Part shown: positions 1-10,675 of the stretch, piece after piece
Layout: every line of letters starts with the position of its first letter
Position numbering within the stretch: position 1 is the stretch's first letter
DNA from: Forficula auricularia
Lineage: Eukaryota; Arthropoda; Insecta; Dermaptera; Forficulidae
Direction: 5' to 3'
NCBI GenBank assembly: GCA_024734495.1
Contig: JALMQS010000187.1
Location: 4,041,965 to 4,105,964, forward strand
Length of the DNA stretch: 64,000 nt
Notes under the pieces: model-generated
The model's database searches: none
The model's input: the letters and a program-made list of their open reading frames with translations, nothing else
What the model was told of the DNA's origin: nothing
Program-made: the position numbers and the translations under genes

Positions 1-44
1 ATTATTTTTATAGAAATATTTGAAATAAAGGATAATAATTTGAA

Positions 45-140
45 AATATAAAGATATTCCTTAATTTATGAAAATACTCTAAATGTCTGAAATTTTAGGG
101 ATGTGCCGCATCCTCAGCATCAATGGACCACACCCCACTG
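45..140 (-). mobile_element. hAT-like family K, terminal fragment
   Basis: This fragment matches, in inverse orientation, the left end of the fuller family K copy at 42456-43276, and also the end of the small copy at 61309-61546. Shared landmarks are a stretch reading GAAATTTTAGGGATG and a terminal CAGTGG-type end near 140. The rest of the element is missing. The hAT assignment is an inference from CAGTGGCG-type termini only. Confidence 0.55.
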
Positions 141-950
141 ATATATATAAATAATAAAACGAAACAAATGTTAATAAGAATAAATAAATAAACATGCGAA
201 TTTGAAAGGACCATATTGCAAAAGTGTGAGATTAATTTAGATTTATAGTTTTTCTTTGACCTATTTTTAAAGATCTATATAAATATATTTTTAATTTCAA
301 TGTCTCTTCAACCCAGAATGAAAAAGTCGTAGCAGTTGAATGTCTGCATCGAAAAAATGAATGAATTAAGGAAAAATATATTCATCAAATTAATGAAAAT
401 ATTGATCTTAATAAATGAAAGTGTCGTATTCAATCCAAAAGTTCGGCTTTGAGTTTTGTCATATAAAATGTTTTAAAGACCTCTGGCCATTTCCAACATA
501 TGTGTGTGTATGTATTATATATAAGTATGAGATCGGTATTTTCAAAACAGTGAGTCTTAACGCACGGAATCTTAACAGCGGCCACAGCAAGGTTTTATGT
601 AAAATCGGCCTAATGAAGTACCTTTTTAATTTAATGTGTTTATAGGTTTTAGTTATTTTTTTAATTTGATGTTTATTGGAAATCGTGTGTTCTTTTAGTA
701 GTATGTAATACCTATGTCTCAAATGAATTTCTGGAAGGGTAATAGTTCAATTGGTACGCTATGTCTGCCTGTTATTTCCTAGAATGAACTTTTCTGAATC
801 TTTTTTTTATCTGTATGTGTACAGATTCCAAAATAACTCAAGATACGAAAACTTTAGAAAATTCGTTTTTGTGACCAAATATTTGTATTTTCAAAATGTA
901 GCCTGAATTAAAATTTAAGATTTCTGGAGGCTCGAAAAAAATGAAAATCA
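141..950. other. AT-rich DNA without recognised gene
   Basis: I see no coding region, RNA gene or clear repeat boundary. The open frames at 415-722 lie on both strands of low-complexity DNA and have no codon structure or homology that I recognise. Confidence 0.5.
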
Positions 951-954
951 AAAA

Positions 955-1145
955 AAACCTCATTGTCTAAAAGCTGAAATTTGACATACAAGTTTGTGCG
1001 AGATTAATAAACTGCCTTTGTGCCAAGTTTCAATTTTCTAGCTCAAATTGTTCGCTGTAAAAAATTAGTGCATCACTCAAATTTGCCAACTGTGTACCGA
1101 GTATTGAAAAAGTTTTCATATTTTCCTCCATTTTAATTCTTTGAG
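955..1145 (+). repeat. Degenerate dispersed repeat (family T)
   Basis: The end reads TACCGAGTATTGAAAAAG. A nearly matching block recurs near 29333 (TACCGAGTCTTCAAAAAG) and near 32384, preceded in each case by similar AT-rich text mentioning a GAAATTT-type start. A weaker match lies near 22120-22280. Termini are not defined, so the element class is unknown. Confidence 0.4.
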
Positions 1146-2345
1146 TTTATCATGAATGACATTTATACTGTGTTTATTTCGATTGAATTTCTGGGAAGAT
1201 AGTTTTATCAAAAATCATCTGGGTTAATTAGAACAAATTTTATTCTGATTAAATTTCTGGGAACGAAATTTTTTAATTTGCTCTGTAAAAATCATATTCT
1301 TTATAGTGAATACATTTTTCCCTATTTAATTAAATATTTTTAGCTTATTTTCATAAATCATAGTAGTTTATTAAATCATATGAATAATATACATATATTC
1401 ATAATATTACTATTTTGTTTGTAATATTGATTCACTAATTTCTTAATTGAAAAGTTAATAAAATAGAAAAGATTTCGTTCTGGTGAGAGTAGCAGAGTTG
1501 TTGATTCATAAAGAGAAATCAATGAGATTGTCCTACGCTTGATACAAATAACATATACATATATATAAATATATATAATTTATTAGTTAATAATGTTAAT
1601 TTTTAGTTAAAGAAGTTGAATGAATCAAGTGAAAATATTATGGTACACACACTAACTTCTTTTTCCTTTTTTGTTCTTATGTACCATGAATCTAAATGAA
1701 TTATTCCTGAATTCATTATAAATCTTTCAGATTCTTTCAGGTATTAATTTAACTTTGAATTTAAAAACAATTGAATCTATAATACAAACTAAAATAATCT
1801 AGCCTATGTATTATTTATAAATTCTACTTTCAACCCACGAACAGCGTGAGATATACATAAATTATAAAAGAATTAATCGAGCATAAAAAAGGCGCCCCGG
1901 ATGTTTCATGCAATTCGAATAGATAAATCGATCAAATAAAATAACAATAGGAATATACATCAGATTTTAGAAATTTTTTTATGCAATTAAGGGGATCAAA
2001 AGCGGATTATACATAAGACAAATAAGCCAAGTGATTTGGCTTGGAGAGTCCCTAAGCCATGTTTAATTTAGTTTATTTAAAATGAAAGAATATTGAGGAC
2101 AAATTGGATGTCTTTCAAATTATTAAAAATATTTTAATTATAAAATTGTAAGAAAAAAACACTTTTAAAAGATTCAATAAACTTTTCACGAATTTTAAGT
2201 GATTTGGCAATTGTTTTGTCAGCTAATGTGGGAGCAGACCGCTGGAACTTGGTACCAAGGGGCATTTAACTAATAAAAACTTGTGTGACAAATTTCATCT
2301 TAATTTAGTCTTAATTACAAATCATTCGATAGCTTTCTATATATA
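1146..2345. other. AT-rich DNA with a short family B-like end
   Basis: Mostly featureless. At about 1480-1560 there is a fragment resembling the end of the B2 foldback elements (GAGAGTAGCAGAG followed by an AAAGAGAAATCAA stretch), as at 28456 and 56800. No gene is visible. Confidence 0.4.
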
Positions 2346-2347
2346 TA

Positions 2348-3265
2348 AGGCATCCACGCCAAATGAGACGGTTTGAAAAATTTTAATTTTTGATTTCCTT
2401 CATTTTTTGACATTTTTTAGCACCCATCAAAAAACTCTTTCTGATAAATTTTGAAATCTTTTTGATCACCGGTTTAAAAGATATCGAATTTCGGTTTTTC
2501 GCTCATAACTTCTTCAAAAATGGTCCAAATTCAAATTTTTTTTTTAATTTTTGTTTCTTTACATAATTTTTAGAAAAAAATAATTTAAAATGATTTTATA
2601 TGCGATTTTTGAGTTTGAAAATTTTAATCTTGTTTTTAAAACTGTACTCTTCGATTTTTTTTGATAATTTTTTATTTTAAACCTCTATTCATTCTACAAA
2701 TTTGAAGACCGGGTTGATAGCTGTCCTATGATAATTACTATTTGATTTCGATTTTTTTTTATTTATTTTTAATTTATTTTTATCGTTAACAGGTGTTTAA
2801 AATAAATAATTAATATTTTAGTTTGCTGAAAGAAAATCAAAATCAAAAATCGAAAAAAAATAGTAAGTAATTATCATAGGACCACTATCAACCCGGTCTT
2901 AAAATTTGTAGAATGAATAGAAGTTTAAAATAAAAAAAAATGATCAAAAAAGTGTAGGTACACACAGTTTCAAAAACAAGATTAAAATTTTAAAACTCAA
3001 AAATCTCATTTAAAAACACTTTAAATTATTTTTTTTATTTGTTTCAAAAAGTATGTAAATAATCAAAAATTTCAAAAAAAAATTTGGACCATTTTTGAAG
3101 AAGTTATGAGCGAAAAACCGAAATTCGATATTTTTTAAATCAGTAATCAAAAAAATTCAAAATTTACCAGGAAGAGTTTTTTGATGGGTACTAAAAAATG
3201 TCAAAAAATGAAGGAAATCAAAAATTAAAATTTTTCAAACTCTCCGATTTGGAGTGGAATGCCCC
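2348..3265. mobile_element. Large foldback element (family L)
   Basis: Two arms of roughly 415 bp (about 2348-2762 and 2852-3265) are inverted copies, diverged by scattered substitutions, around a spacer of about 90 bp. The outer ends read GGCATCCACGCCAAATG and, inverted, GGGGCATTCCACTCCAAAT. Flanks are TA-rich, so a TA-type target duplication cannot be proved. There is no coding content. This is a non-autonomous DNA transposon by structure; its superfamily is not determined. Confidence 0.7.
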
Positions 3266-3463
3266 ATATATATATATACTTTTTGTATTATTATTTGATA
3301 GAATGGATATTTATGTAGTAAACGATTTATTTACATCATATGTACATTGACACTTAAGAATGCATTGTTCCTCATCTTGGTTTAGTATGTGTGTGTTCTT
3401 ATGTGAAGGTCCGCGTTACCAACATTACTCATTGTTGTAACACTAATACCAATAATAATAATA

Positions 3464-3594
3464 CATTCTTTCTCTTAAGGATCAGCCTTTGAGGCGGCTT
3501 TACAACGCGGCCATTTCTGGTTGTATATCCTCCAGGCGTTAGTTCCTGACTGACTGTATTATCATTATCAGCGGCAGCTTTGACTTTCAGTCGA
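3464..3594 (-). pseudogene. LTR-retrotransposon pol C-terminal remnant
   Basis: The minus strand encodes an open stretch of about 43 residues containing GGYTTRNGRVVKPPQRL. The TR-x-GR-x-x-x-PP-x-RL pattern is typical of the extreme C-terminus of Ty3/gypsy-like and related Pol polyproteins, downstream of integrase. An in-frame stop lies just upstream, and nothing recognisable as integrase or an LTR follows. The sequence is more GC-rich than its surroundings. Chance resemblance is possible but the motif is fairly specific. Confidence 0.5.
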
Positions 3595-3655
3595 ATTTAC
3601 ACAATTTGACATGTTATAGTCATCAACATCGAGCTGAACATTAAATTCTTTAATG

Positions 3656-3945
3656 TTGTATCATTCGCATTCATAATAAATTTGTAACAGGAATAGCAGG
3701 GAATTGGACAAAAATTAAAAACACAGAGTCTTTATTAAATGGACCAGACGTTTCGACAATTTATTTTGACTTCCTAAGGGGCTCATTTAATCACTCTTTG
3801 TCAAAAAACAATTTTATTATTCGACAATGTTGTTAGATTAATTGGGTCACTAAGAAAGTCAAAATAAATTGACGAAACGTCTGGCCCATTTAATAAAAAC
3901 TCTATGTTTTTAATTTTTGTCCAATTCCTTGCTATTCCTGCTAGA
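3656..3945. mobile_element. Family D inverted-repeat element with hammerhead-like cores
   Basis: The arms run from about 3690 (AATAGCAGGGAATTGG) to 3940 (inverse). Each arm holds a hammerhead-like motif: minus strand 3746-3777 and plus strand 3849-3881. In both, a five-pair stem (GTCAA/TTGAC type, or a near variant) is followed by GAAACGTC. The 5' core is CTTAGGA in one arm and CTAAGAA in the other, each with changes from CTGANGA, so both copies look decayed. A larger relative lies at 10676-11280. Confidence 0.65.
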
Positions 3946-4199
3946 AATTAAATTCATTTTGAGATTTTCTCAAATCGATACGGTTTTGTCTAACAATGTC
4001 TCCACTTTCTATTTGTACATTATATGAGCGAGGGCTTCCATGCTTACTCTTATACATTTAATACTCCAAAAAGTATTCATAACATAACAATTTTTAAATT
4101 ATTAATAGTATTTATTCAAAAAATTCCGAGCTAACACTAACCATTGATCTATTATTATTTTTTGTTCTTGTGCATTCATGTTTTGAGGATTATGTATAT

Positions 4200-4240
4200 A
4201 GCTAAAGAAGTCAAAATAAATTGACGAAACGTACAACATA
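4200..4240 (+). ncRNA. Solo family D hammerhead-like motif
   Basis: An isolated 33-nt copy of the family D motif: CTAAAGA, an extra A, a GTCAA/TTGAC stem with an AT-rich loop, then GAAACGTA. The core differs from CTGANGA at one position (G5 is A). The family D flanks are absent. It is probably a truncated insertion and probably not catalytic. Confidence 0.4.
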
Positions 4241-4292
4241 GATAAATTATTATTTTGAAATTGGAATTTATCTCTTTAAAATCTTCAATTGC

Positions 4293-4474
4293 TACCATAA
4301 ATTATGAACACGAATCATTCTATAGTATTCATATAATTATATAAATTAAGTTTTATAATCAATAACTAACGATGAACTATACGATTATTTCAAAATACTA
4401 TAAATTATAGACACGAATTATTTTATAGTATTCATAATTATAATGATATCAAGTTTTATCATCAATAACTAACG
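4293..4474 (+). repeat. Tandem duplication of a ~100-bp AT-rich unit
   Basis: Two diverged copies (about 4293-4370 and 4393-4473) share ATAAATTAT, ACACGAAT, ATAGTATTCATA and TCAATAACTAACGA in the same order. There is no coding content. Confidence 0.65.
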
Positions 4475-4709
4475 AAACAAATATTATTAATGATTTTTAG
4501 ATAATGAATTTTTGTTATTGATTTACTATATTATTCTAAATGCATCATCAATTCATTTCCAAGAAAAATTATCATTGGTATTTTCAAAACTGCTCCAGAT
4601 ATTTTTCCATCTTTAATTGTATGGTAAAAGTTAATTTTACCTAGAATCGGAGAACTAGAACGAACAAATAGTTGATACAAAAACAATTTAAAACAGTAAG
4701 TCCTACATT

Positions 4710-4921
4710 GCTCATATATTCGTCGATTACATTCGTGATGTCCTATTGGCTGGTTGCGGAGGGATCGGTTTCGAGATGCTCTGCTTGCCCTACTCGTGCC
4801 CGCCTGGGGATCAGCATTTGAGGGCTGGCGTAGTTTATGGAAAGCTATGAACGAGTGCGATCGGCTGGCTAAATGGGCATCTGAATGATTCCTGAAGCTA
4901 ATAAAAGGAAAAGAAAAAAAA
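4710..4921 (+). mobile_element. Poly(A) retroinsertion with 12-bp TSD
   Basis: The insert is bounded by perfect 12-bp direct repeats AAGTCCTACATT (4698-4709 and 4922-4933) and ends in an A-rich tail preceded by AATAAAAGG. The frame from 4739 to 4887 is open for about 49 codons, reads WGSAFEGWRSLWKAMNECD in its middle and ends in a stop just before the tail. That is the architecture of a 5'-truncated LINE or of a retrocopied mRNA 3' end. The GC content of the coding part is well above the surroundings. I do not recognise the protein. Confidence 0.75.
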
Positions 4922-4999
4922 AAGTCCTACATTTTACCGCATCAACATAGCATAGATGATTTTTTTCTCAGTGTAGTATATAATTCATCCTCATTTAGA

Positions 5000-5930
5000 A
5001 ATTTATGACAGAAATTCATGGATATTTCTTAACTTATACAACATTAAAATTTAAAGAACAATATATATCTATATTTTATACAATTGTTCGATAAAGCTAT
5101 CACAGTTATAGTGCTTGTTATAAATAATATTTATCCAAAGATAGTTTTGTTTTAGTTATTCTCGAGGGGTTCATTTTCTCTCAAGATGTTTGGTGTTTTC
5201 TTCGATTAGCTAAATTTAACTTTTCTCTTGAATGAAATGAGGGATGATGTCATCGCCAAAAAATGAACTTAAAGACCTTTTGTATAAATTTATTCTTAAT
5301 TTTGTCTCAATATCCTCTTCAAGAAAAAATTGATGATTCGATGAAAAGTTATTCTTAAAAATAATAATGGGAGAAACCATATAAAATCGAACGTCAAAAA
5401 ATTATGAAATCTTGTGATTTTTTTGGCTTAAAATTTTAAGATCATTATATTTATTGTACCTACTAATAAGTTGATTACAAATTAAAGACGTTTCATAAAG
5501 GTAGTAGGGACCATTGAGTTTAGTAATTTGAGCCGAGTTGAGTCAGCCGGAAGACAGCCGGTGACAATCAAATTTATAATGTAATTGTTACAGCTCATAC
5601 TTTAGTAATAATTTTTTATGGTTATGCCTATCATGATTGGGGATTTGGAAATTGATTGGTTCCCTTAATATTGAGAGCTCCAGACATGGCTTTTCCCCGG
5701 ATAAACAATATAAATTTTTGGCTACTCATATTTATTGTACTAATAAGTGAGCTACTATTTAAAGACGTTTCATAAAGGTAATGTCGGGTAGTAGTAACTT
5801 CAATACTACTCTCATCTTATAAAATTCCCGTGATGAGGAAAGTATATGAAAAAATTAAAACTCCGTGATGCAACCGGAGTATGGATGGCTCCAAGCCACC
5901 TGGATGCTACATCCATAACGGATTATAGTG
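5000..5930. other. AT-rich DNA with a short direct repeat
   Basis: No gene is visible. Two similar segments, near 5455-5510 and 5725-5785, share TTTATTGTAC, CTAATAAGT and AAAGACGTTTCATAAAGG, indicating an old duplication of about 270-bp spacing. Confidence 0.45.
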
Positions 5931-5933
5931 AAA

Positions 5934-6835
5934 TTTTTTATTACATATTTTAAAAATTGACCATATAGTTGATGCATAATATGTTTTCATATCAAAAGCT
6001 GTGATAGAAAACTATTGAACTATTATCATTACTCAGTAATCAGACAAAACGACCCACGAGAGAGATTACCTATGTGACAGTTTGAGTGTGAAAAGAATTA
6101 AGAATTACATATCAGTAAGGGTGATAGATTCTATAATTGTTGGCGGCTGTTTACGTTCTTTTTTATTACATATTTTAAAGCTTTAGCATATAGTTCACGT
6201 ATAATATGTTTTCATATCAAAAGCTGCGAAGAGAAACTATTGAACTATCATGACGTCACAGTAATCTGACAAAACTACTCAAGAGCGAGAATATGCGGCA
6301 GTTTTAAATATGCAAAGAATAACAGTAAGGGTGACAAATTCCATAATTATCGGAGAGGAATTTCCCCCTCAAATACCATACATAGTGTTTACACCCTTCT
6401 CTCATTTTAACGACTATATATAGCATCGTTCACTCTGCTAGACTGGAAAAAGAGAAAAAAGGAGAATCATGAATAGAATAACGAAGTACATATCATTAGT
6501 AAGGGTGATAGATTCCATAATTGTAAGTGGCTGTTTACTTCCTTTTTTATTACATATTTTAAAACTTTATCATTCAGTTGCCGTATAATATGTTTTCATA
6601 TCAAAAGTTGCAATGAAAAACTATTAAACTATTATGACGTCACAGTATTCTGACAAATCTACTCAAGAGAAAGAATATGCAAAGAGTAAAGAATTACAGA
6701 TTCCATAATTATCGGAGAGGGATTTTCCCCCCTAATACATACTGTTTATACCCTTTTCCTATTTTAACGTCTATATATAACACCATTCTCTCTGATGGAC
6801 TGGAAAATAGAGAAAAAAGGAGAATCATGAATATA
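5934..6835 (+). repeat. Tandem array, three units of 230-380 bp
   Basis: Unit starts at about 5934, 6161 and 6544 each begin with TTTTTTATTACATATTTTAAA-type text. They then share AATATGTTTTCATATCAAAAG, TATGACGTCA and GGGTGATAGATTC in order. Units differ in length because middle blocks (for example the ATTATCGGAGAGG segment) are present or absent. The open frame at 6677-6859 is a by-product. A fourth, interrupted unit starts near 7625. Confidence 0.75.
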
Positions 6836-6859
6836 CCTATTTATACATATTGCATATAA

Positions 6860-7624
6860 TGGTGGAATGTTTAAATTGCCACTGCAACTGGTGAGGGTCA
6901 CGCGTAGATATCTAAAATTTAGCGGCTGTATTATAATAATACAAATTTACAATAGTTTACATAAACTTTCATGAATACGCACAAAATAAATGGCGATTAC
7001 ATAAGTGGCTGATACATACACTAATGGCTATTGCCCCGGGAGGTCGAACAAATCATTTTTCACTGGATCAGGGATAAATGGGGTTGGTGCATTTACAAAT
7101 ATTCCTAAAATATAAATAATAAAAAAAAATAGATGAAAACTAACAAACTTCTTCAAAATCTTTTCATAATTTATAACCGGTTGGAAATTTAGCGAAGATA
7201 AAATCGGAAATGGATATTACGGTAGCCAAAAGAGCTTGTATGAAACTTATATAATTAACAAGATTGAAATCGCTATCATATGATGTTATTGTAACATATT
7301 TTACACTTATTTCTCTTCCTATATAGATGAGGTATGATAACATAAAGAATAATTTAATATTAATCATATTACATAATAGAAAGTAACTACACCTATTTTA
7401 TAACATTTACCATTATACTTATGTTGCATAAAAGTGGTTTAAAAACTAAAGGCCATTTATGTTATTAAACAGAATCAAGTCAAGAATAATCTTTTCTTAG
7501 TTTTGGATATACATACGACCATTTCAAAATAGTTTTTAGGTTAACCAAAAATAATACCTATAAACACTATCCAGGGAAAAAACTAACCTAGCACTGTTTC
7601 TGATAATAGGTGATGTTTTCGGGT
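6860..7624. other. AT-rich DNA without recognised gene
   Basis: I see no gene or bounded element. The 7164-7367 minus frame is AT-driven. Confidence 0.45.
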
Positions 7625-7699
7625 TTTAACTATTGAACTATCATGACGCCACAATAAAAGGTCCAAAGACTCAAGAGAGAGATTATGGGACCGTTTGAG

Positions 7700-7890
7700 C
7701 AGAGCCCGCCTGAGGCAAGTTTTAGGATGGAGCGAGACTCAATAATAGCGCTCCCTTACTATCAAAATATCGAAAAGCGAAAAAATACTTTTTTCATTTA
7801 TTTTTCTTTACCACTGAGAGACTTCTTTATCCCCTTGGACTTGGCACCTGGAGCGGCCGCTCCGATCGCTCTATGGTAGGGCCGGCCCTG
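7700..7890. mobile_element. hAT-type MITE with 8-bp TSD
   Basis: Ends are CAGAGCCCGCC on the left and the inverse of CAGGGCCGGCC on the right. It is flanked by CGTTTGAG (7692-7699) and AGTTTGAG (7891-7898), 7 of 8 matching. The tandem array unit at 5934-6160 carries the uninterrupted site (GACAGTTTGAGTGTGA), so this is a proven insertion into a fourth array unit. Eight-base duplications and CAGRG termini are hAT characteristics. The GC-rich ends contrast with the host. The open frame at 7685-7879 spans the element and is incidental. Confidence 0.85.
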
Positions 7891-8309
7891 AGTTTGAGTA
7901 TGATAAGAATAAATAATTATATATTGACAGTAAGGGCTATCTCCCGAGAGAGTAACCCAGACACAAGGACTTAAACGTCACTTTCTAAGTAGGTAAAAAC
8001 AAGGGGTGAAATCTACCCTTAGTATTAATTTAGTAGTGAAAAGTTATTATTGATAGTGTATTTTAAATTCTAGTTGTTGGCAGAAATAATTTTTACCATT
8101 TCCATTTTGCCATCAAATTTAGTATGCCTAGTGAACAAAAATTTATGTTTGCGGGTTACTTGAGAGTGAACCTTTCGTTCACGCGAAGCCCCGCTAACTG
8201 AAAAAATTTAATCGACTATAATCAGACATTCACACTTATCTATATACTGAAACACCCACATTAAGTTTAGTGACGAATAATGTATGAAAATATCAACAAA
8301 AATAATGTC

Positions 8310-8344
8310 CTGATGATGAACGCTTGAAGGTGTCCGAAACGTTT
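8310..8344 (+). ncRNA. Hammerhead-ribozyme-like motif
   Basis: Strict core CTGATGA (8310-8316), one extra T, stem II GAACGC/GTGTCC with one mismatch around a TTGAAG loop, then GAAACGTTT. The cleavage-site triplet would be GTT, a weak but permitted site. An AATAAA-rich stretch follows, and then family A begins at about 8371. No partner arm is obvious on the left. Confidence 0.5.
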
Positions 8345-8370
8345 TATTAATAAATAAAAAATAAAATAAA

Positions 8371-8987
8371 TTGACACGTTCTCATGTGGCCATCCACTTG
8401 ACTTTACCATACACTTCTGGTTGAGTTTGGTACAAGGGCCTAGATTTTCATTTTTTGCCCCCTCATCCCCAATTTTGGCTCCAGAAAAAAAATATTTTCG
8501 TTTTTATAGGTTCATTTTATAGTATATTTCATTTTTTTTTTTTTTTTTTGTTTGAAAATATTATAATTTTAAAATTCCCCCCCCTCTTAAATTTTGGGCC
8601 GATATGCACAAAATCTAATCAGCTTTTAATCTCAATGCACCAAAACTAAGTGTGAAATTTGGTTTTGATATTCACACTAGTTTTTGAGCTAGCTCGTCCA
8701 CAAAAATTTGGTAACGCATAGACTAACAGCTAACAGACTAACTATTAACTAACTAACAGACCAACTAACAGACTAACAGACATTTTGACAAACAGTTATC
8801 TCGAAAAATATAATTTTTTTGATCTTCACTTATTAGAGCATTTTTGTAGACCGAAATGCCATGGTTTCGCCCAATTTTTTTTAATCAAAATAGTTTCAGC
8901 TGTTTTTTAGAATTTCGAAAAAAAGAAGCAAAAAAAACACTTTTTTATGCACGATTACAATACTTGATCATGTATGGTAAAGTAAAA
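8371..8987 (+). mobile_element. Family A (HINE/Helentron-like) copy 1
   Basis: Begins near ACACGTTCTCATGTGGCC with the subterminal ACTTTACCATACA at about 8400 and ends with the inverse, TGTATGGTAAAGTAAAA, at about 8970-8987. In between lie pyrimidine-rich blocks and a CTAACAGA-type tandem tract (8720-8781). The terminal hairpin is degenerate in this copy (GATCATGTATGGT). It has no coding capacity of its own. Subterminal inverted repeats, a variable tandem core and a 3' hairpin match the layout of Helentron-associated elements; that classification is inference. Confidence 0.75.
8720..8781 (+). repeat. CTAACAGA tandem tract inside family A
   Basis: Repeats of CTAA, CTAACAGA and CCAACTAACAGA follow each other. 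The tract varies in length between copies: long here, short at 41300-41335, medium at 45787-45825 and 59745-59795. Confidence 0.8.
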
Positions 8988-9127
8988 ATGCACAAAAAGT
9001 ATAGTTTAAATTCTTCCATAATCCGGATTTAAATAAATAAAAATAATACAAGTACATAAGATGTGACTAAATGAACAAAAAGTATCCGAGGATCTCTCTA
9101 AAAAAATTTACGATTAGAAAACTTATT

Positions 9128-9273
9128 AAAAATCGGTTGTCTGTAAAGTCGGTTTACTGACGATAGTTGAACGTGACAACGTCATAAGAAAATACTGATG
9201 GAATGGTATTTTCTTATGACGTTGTCACGTTCAACTATCGTCAGTAAACCGACTTTACAGACAACCGATTTTT
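9128..9273. mobile_element. Perfect foldback hairpin, 68-bp arms
   Basis: Arms 9128-9195 and 9206-9273 are exact inverse copies around a 10-nt loop TGATGGAATG. The inner arm part GTGACAACGTCATAAG recurs, slightly changed, near 9755-9772 (inverse strand: GTGACAACGTCTTATAA), so the palindrome probably derives from the end of a longer transposon. Perfect identity suggests recent origin or gene-conversion-like correction. Confidence 0.9.
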
Positions 9274-9620
9274 TCATAAAATTCTTCGTTCAGAAAATCA
9301 TTTTAAATTTACAAAATACTTGAATAAAATTTATTGTTTAAATTTCTACTCGACTGTTAAAATTTAATTTTTGATTTTATTATTTTATAATAATAAATTT
9401 TGTATTGACATTATTTCTTTCAGCAAGTAAACTGAATAAAAGTTGTTGTTCAATTAGTTACTTAATTATTTTTGCAAATTTAATTGTAATTTGTTGTAAA
9501 AAAGTAATAATTTTGAATAATTTATTATAAGAATAAACTGTGATTAAATTATTGTTCATAAATCTTAAATTTAAAATTTAAAATTTGGAAACATCATTAA
9601 AATTTTTGTAACTGTAGCTT
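9274..9620. other. AT-rich DNA, nothing recognised
   Basis: Extremely AT-rich; no gene or bounded element seen. Confidence 0.5.
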
Positions 9621-9626
9621 TTAAAA

Positions 9627-9775
9627 AGCCCGCCTCAATCTTTGTCGCTCGTTCCGCGCTCTCGCTTGCACTTCAAGCCTTAAATGGAACGCCTCAGAGC
9701 GAGGTAACGCCGCATGAGTCATGTTTTTTCGTGCGTGCAGCAGGCTCCATCGAATTATAAGACGTTGTCACGTCA
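9627..9775. mobile_element. GC-rich transposon-end fragment
   Basis: GC content is much higher than the neighbours (CGCTCGTTCCGCGCTCTCG). It ends in TATAAGACGTTGTCACGT, which is related by inversion to the arms of the hairpin at 9128-9273. The likely reading is one terminal segment of the DNA transposon from which the hairpin came. No transposase is visible. Confidence 0.4.
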
Positions 9776-10670
9776 AAACGAATAAGTACATGAAAGTCAA
9801 AATTTTTTATTTTTTTATAGATTAAACCAATTTTAACCGATTGTTAGTTAATTTTAAGCATTTGACGTCAACTTGAAATTATCTCATGATAATATTTAGT
9901 CTTTTTCAAATATAGGATGATCCAATTAAAAATAATGTTATTTTATGAAACTCGTTCCAAATGGCTATCATTCGATACTGACATATATTTTATTTTAAAA
10001 TATTAAACAAATAAAAACATGAAAACCGTAAATGTTAGTTAATAAAGGGAAAATGACAAGATTTTTAAATAGAAGCGTTTTAGAGTAAACTACTTGAATT
10101 AGCTGTATATTCTTGTTAATTCCATATAGTGTGGATGATAATAATTTGAACAATTTTGAAAAATAGACTAAATTAAGTAATTTCGCGGATTCTTTTCTTC
10201 TTTTAAATCAGAGAATTCAAGTGGCTGATTTATCACCAATTTAAATCTCGTAGAATCATACTATTGTGGACATTTTTTTATTTTTCTTTATTTGTGGAAT
10301 TGAAAATTGTAAAATTCATAGAGGATGGAATTAGTAAGAGAATTTCAGCCTTTAGAAGTCATTAGGACCAGGGACGAGCTAAGTCCCTTTTGCGCCGTCG
10401 TGCGAAATATTGATTGGCGCCTTAATATGCACTGAGCCCAAATTACTGCGGCCACAAAATTTTTTCACGTTTCAAGGTTTTTTTTAATAAAAACAACTAA
10501 TAGAGCGAATAATAAATAATTTCAGCCGTTTTTGAAATATTTCGAAAATACAAAGCAAAAATTTGTTAATGTTTGATTACGACATTTCATCATACCTAAT
10601 ATATTATGTAGTAACGTACCTAATAAGACTGAATTTAAAAGAGATTGAAAATGTGAATCTTTTAAAATAA
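9776..10670. other. AT-rich DNA, nothing recognised
   Basis: No gene seen. A short GC-richer patch near 10380-10450 (AGTCCCTTTTGCGCCGTCG) resembles a decayed transposon end but cannot be assigned. Confidence 0.4.
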
Positions 10671-10675
10671 TGGTA

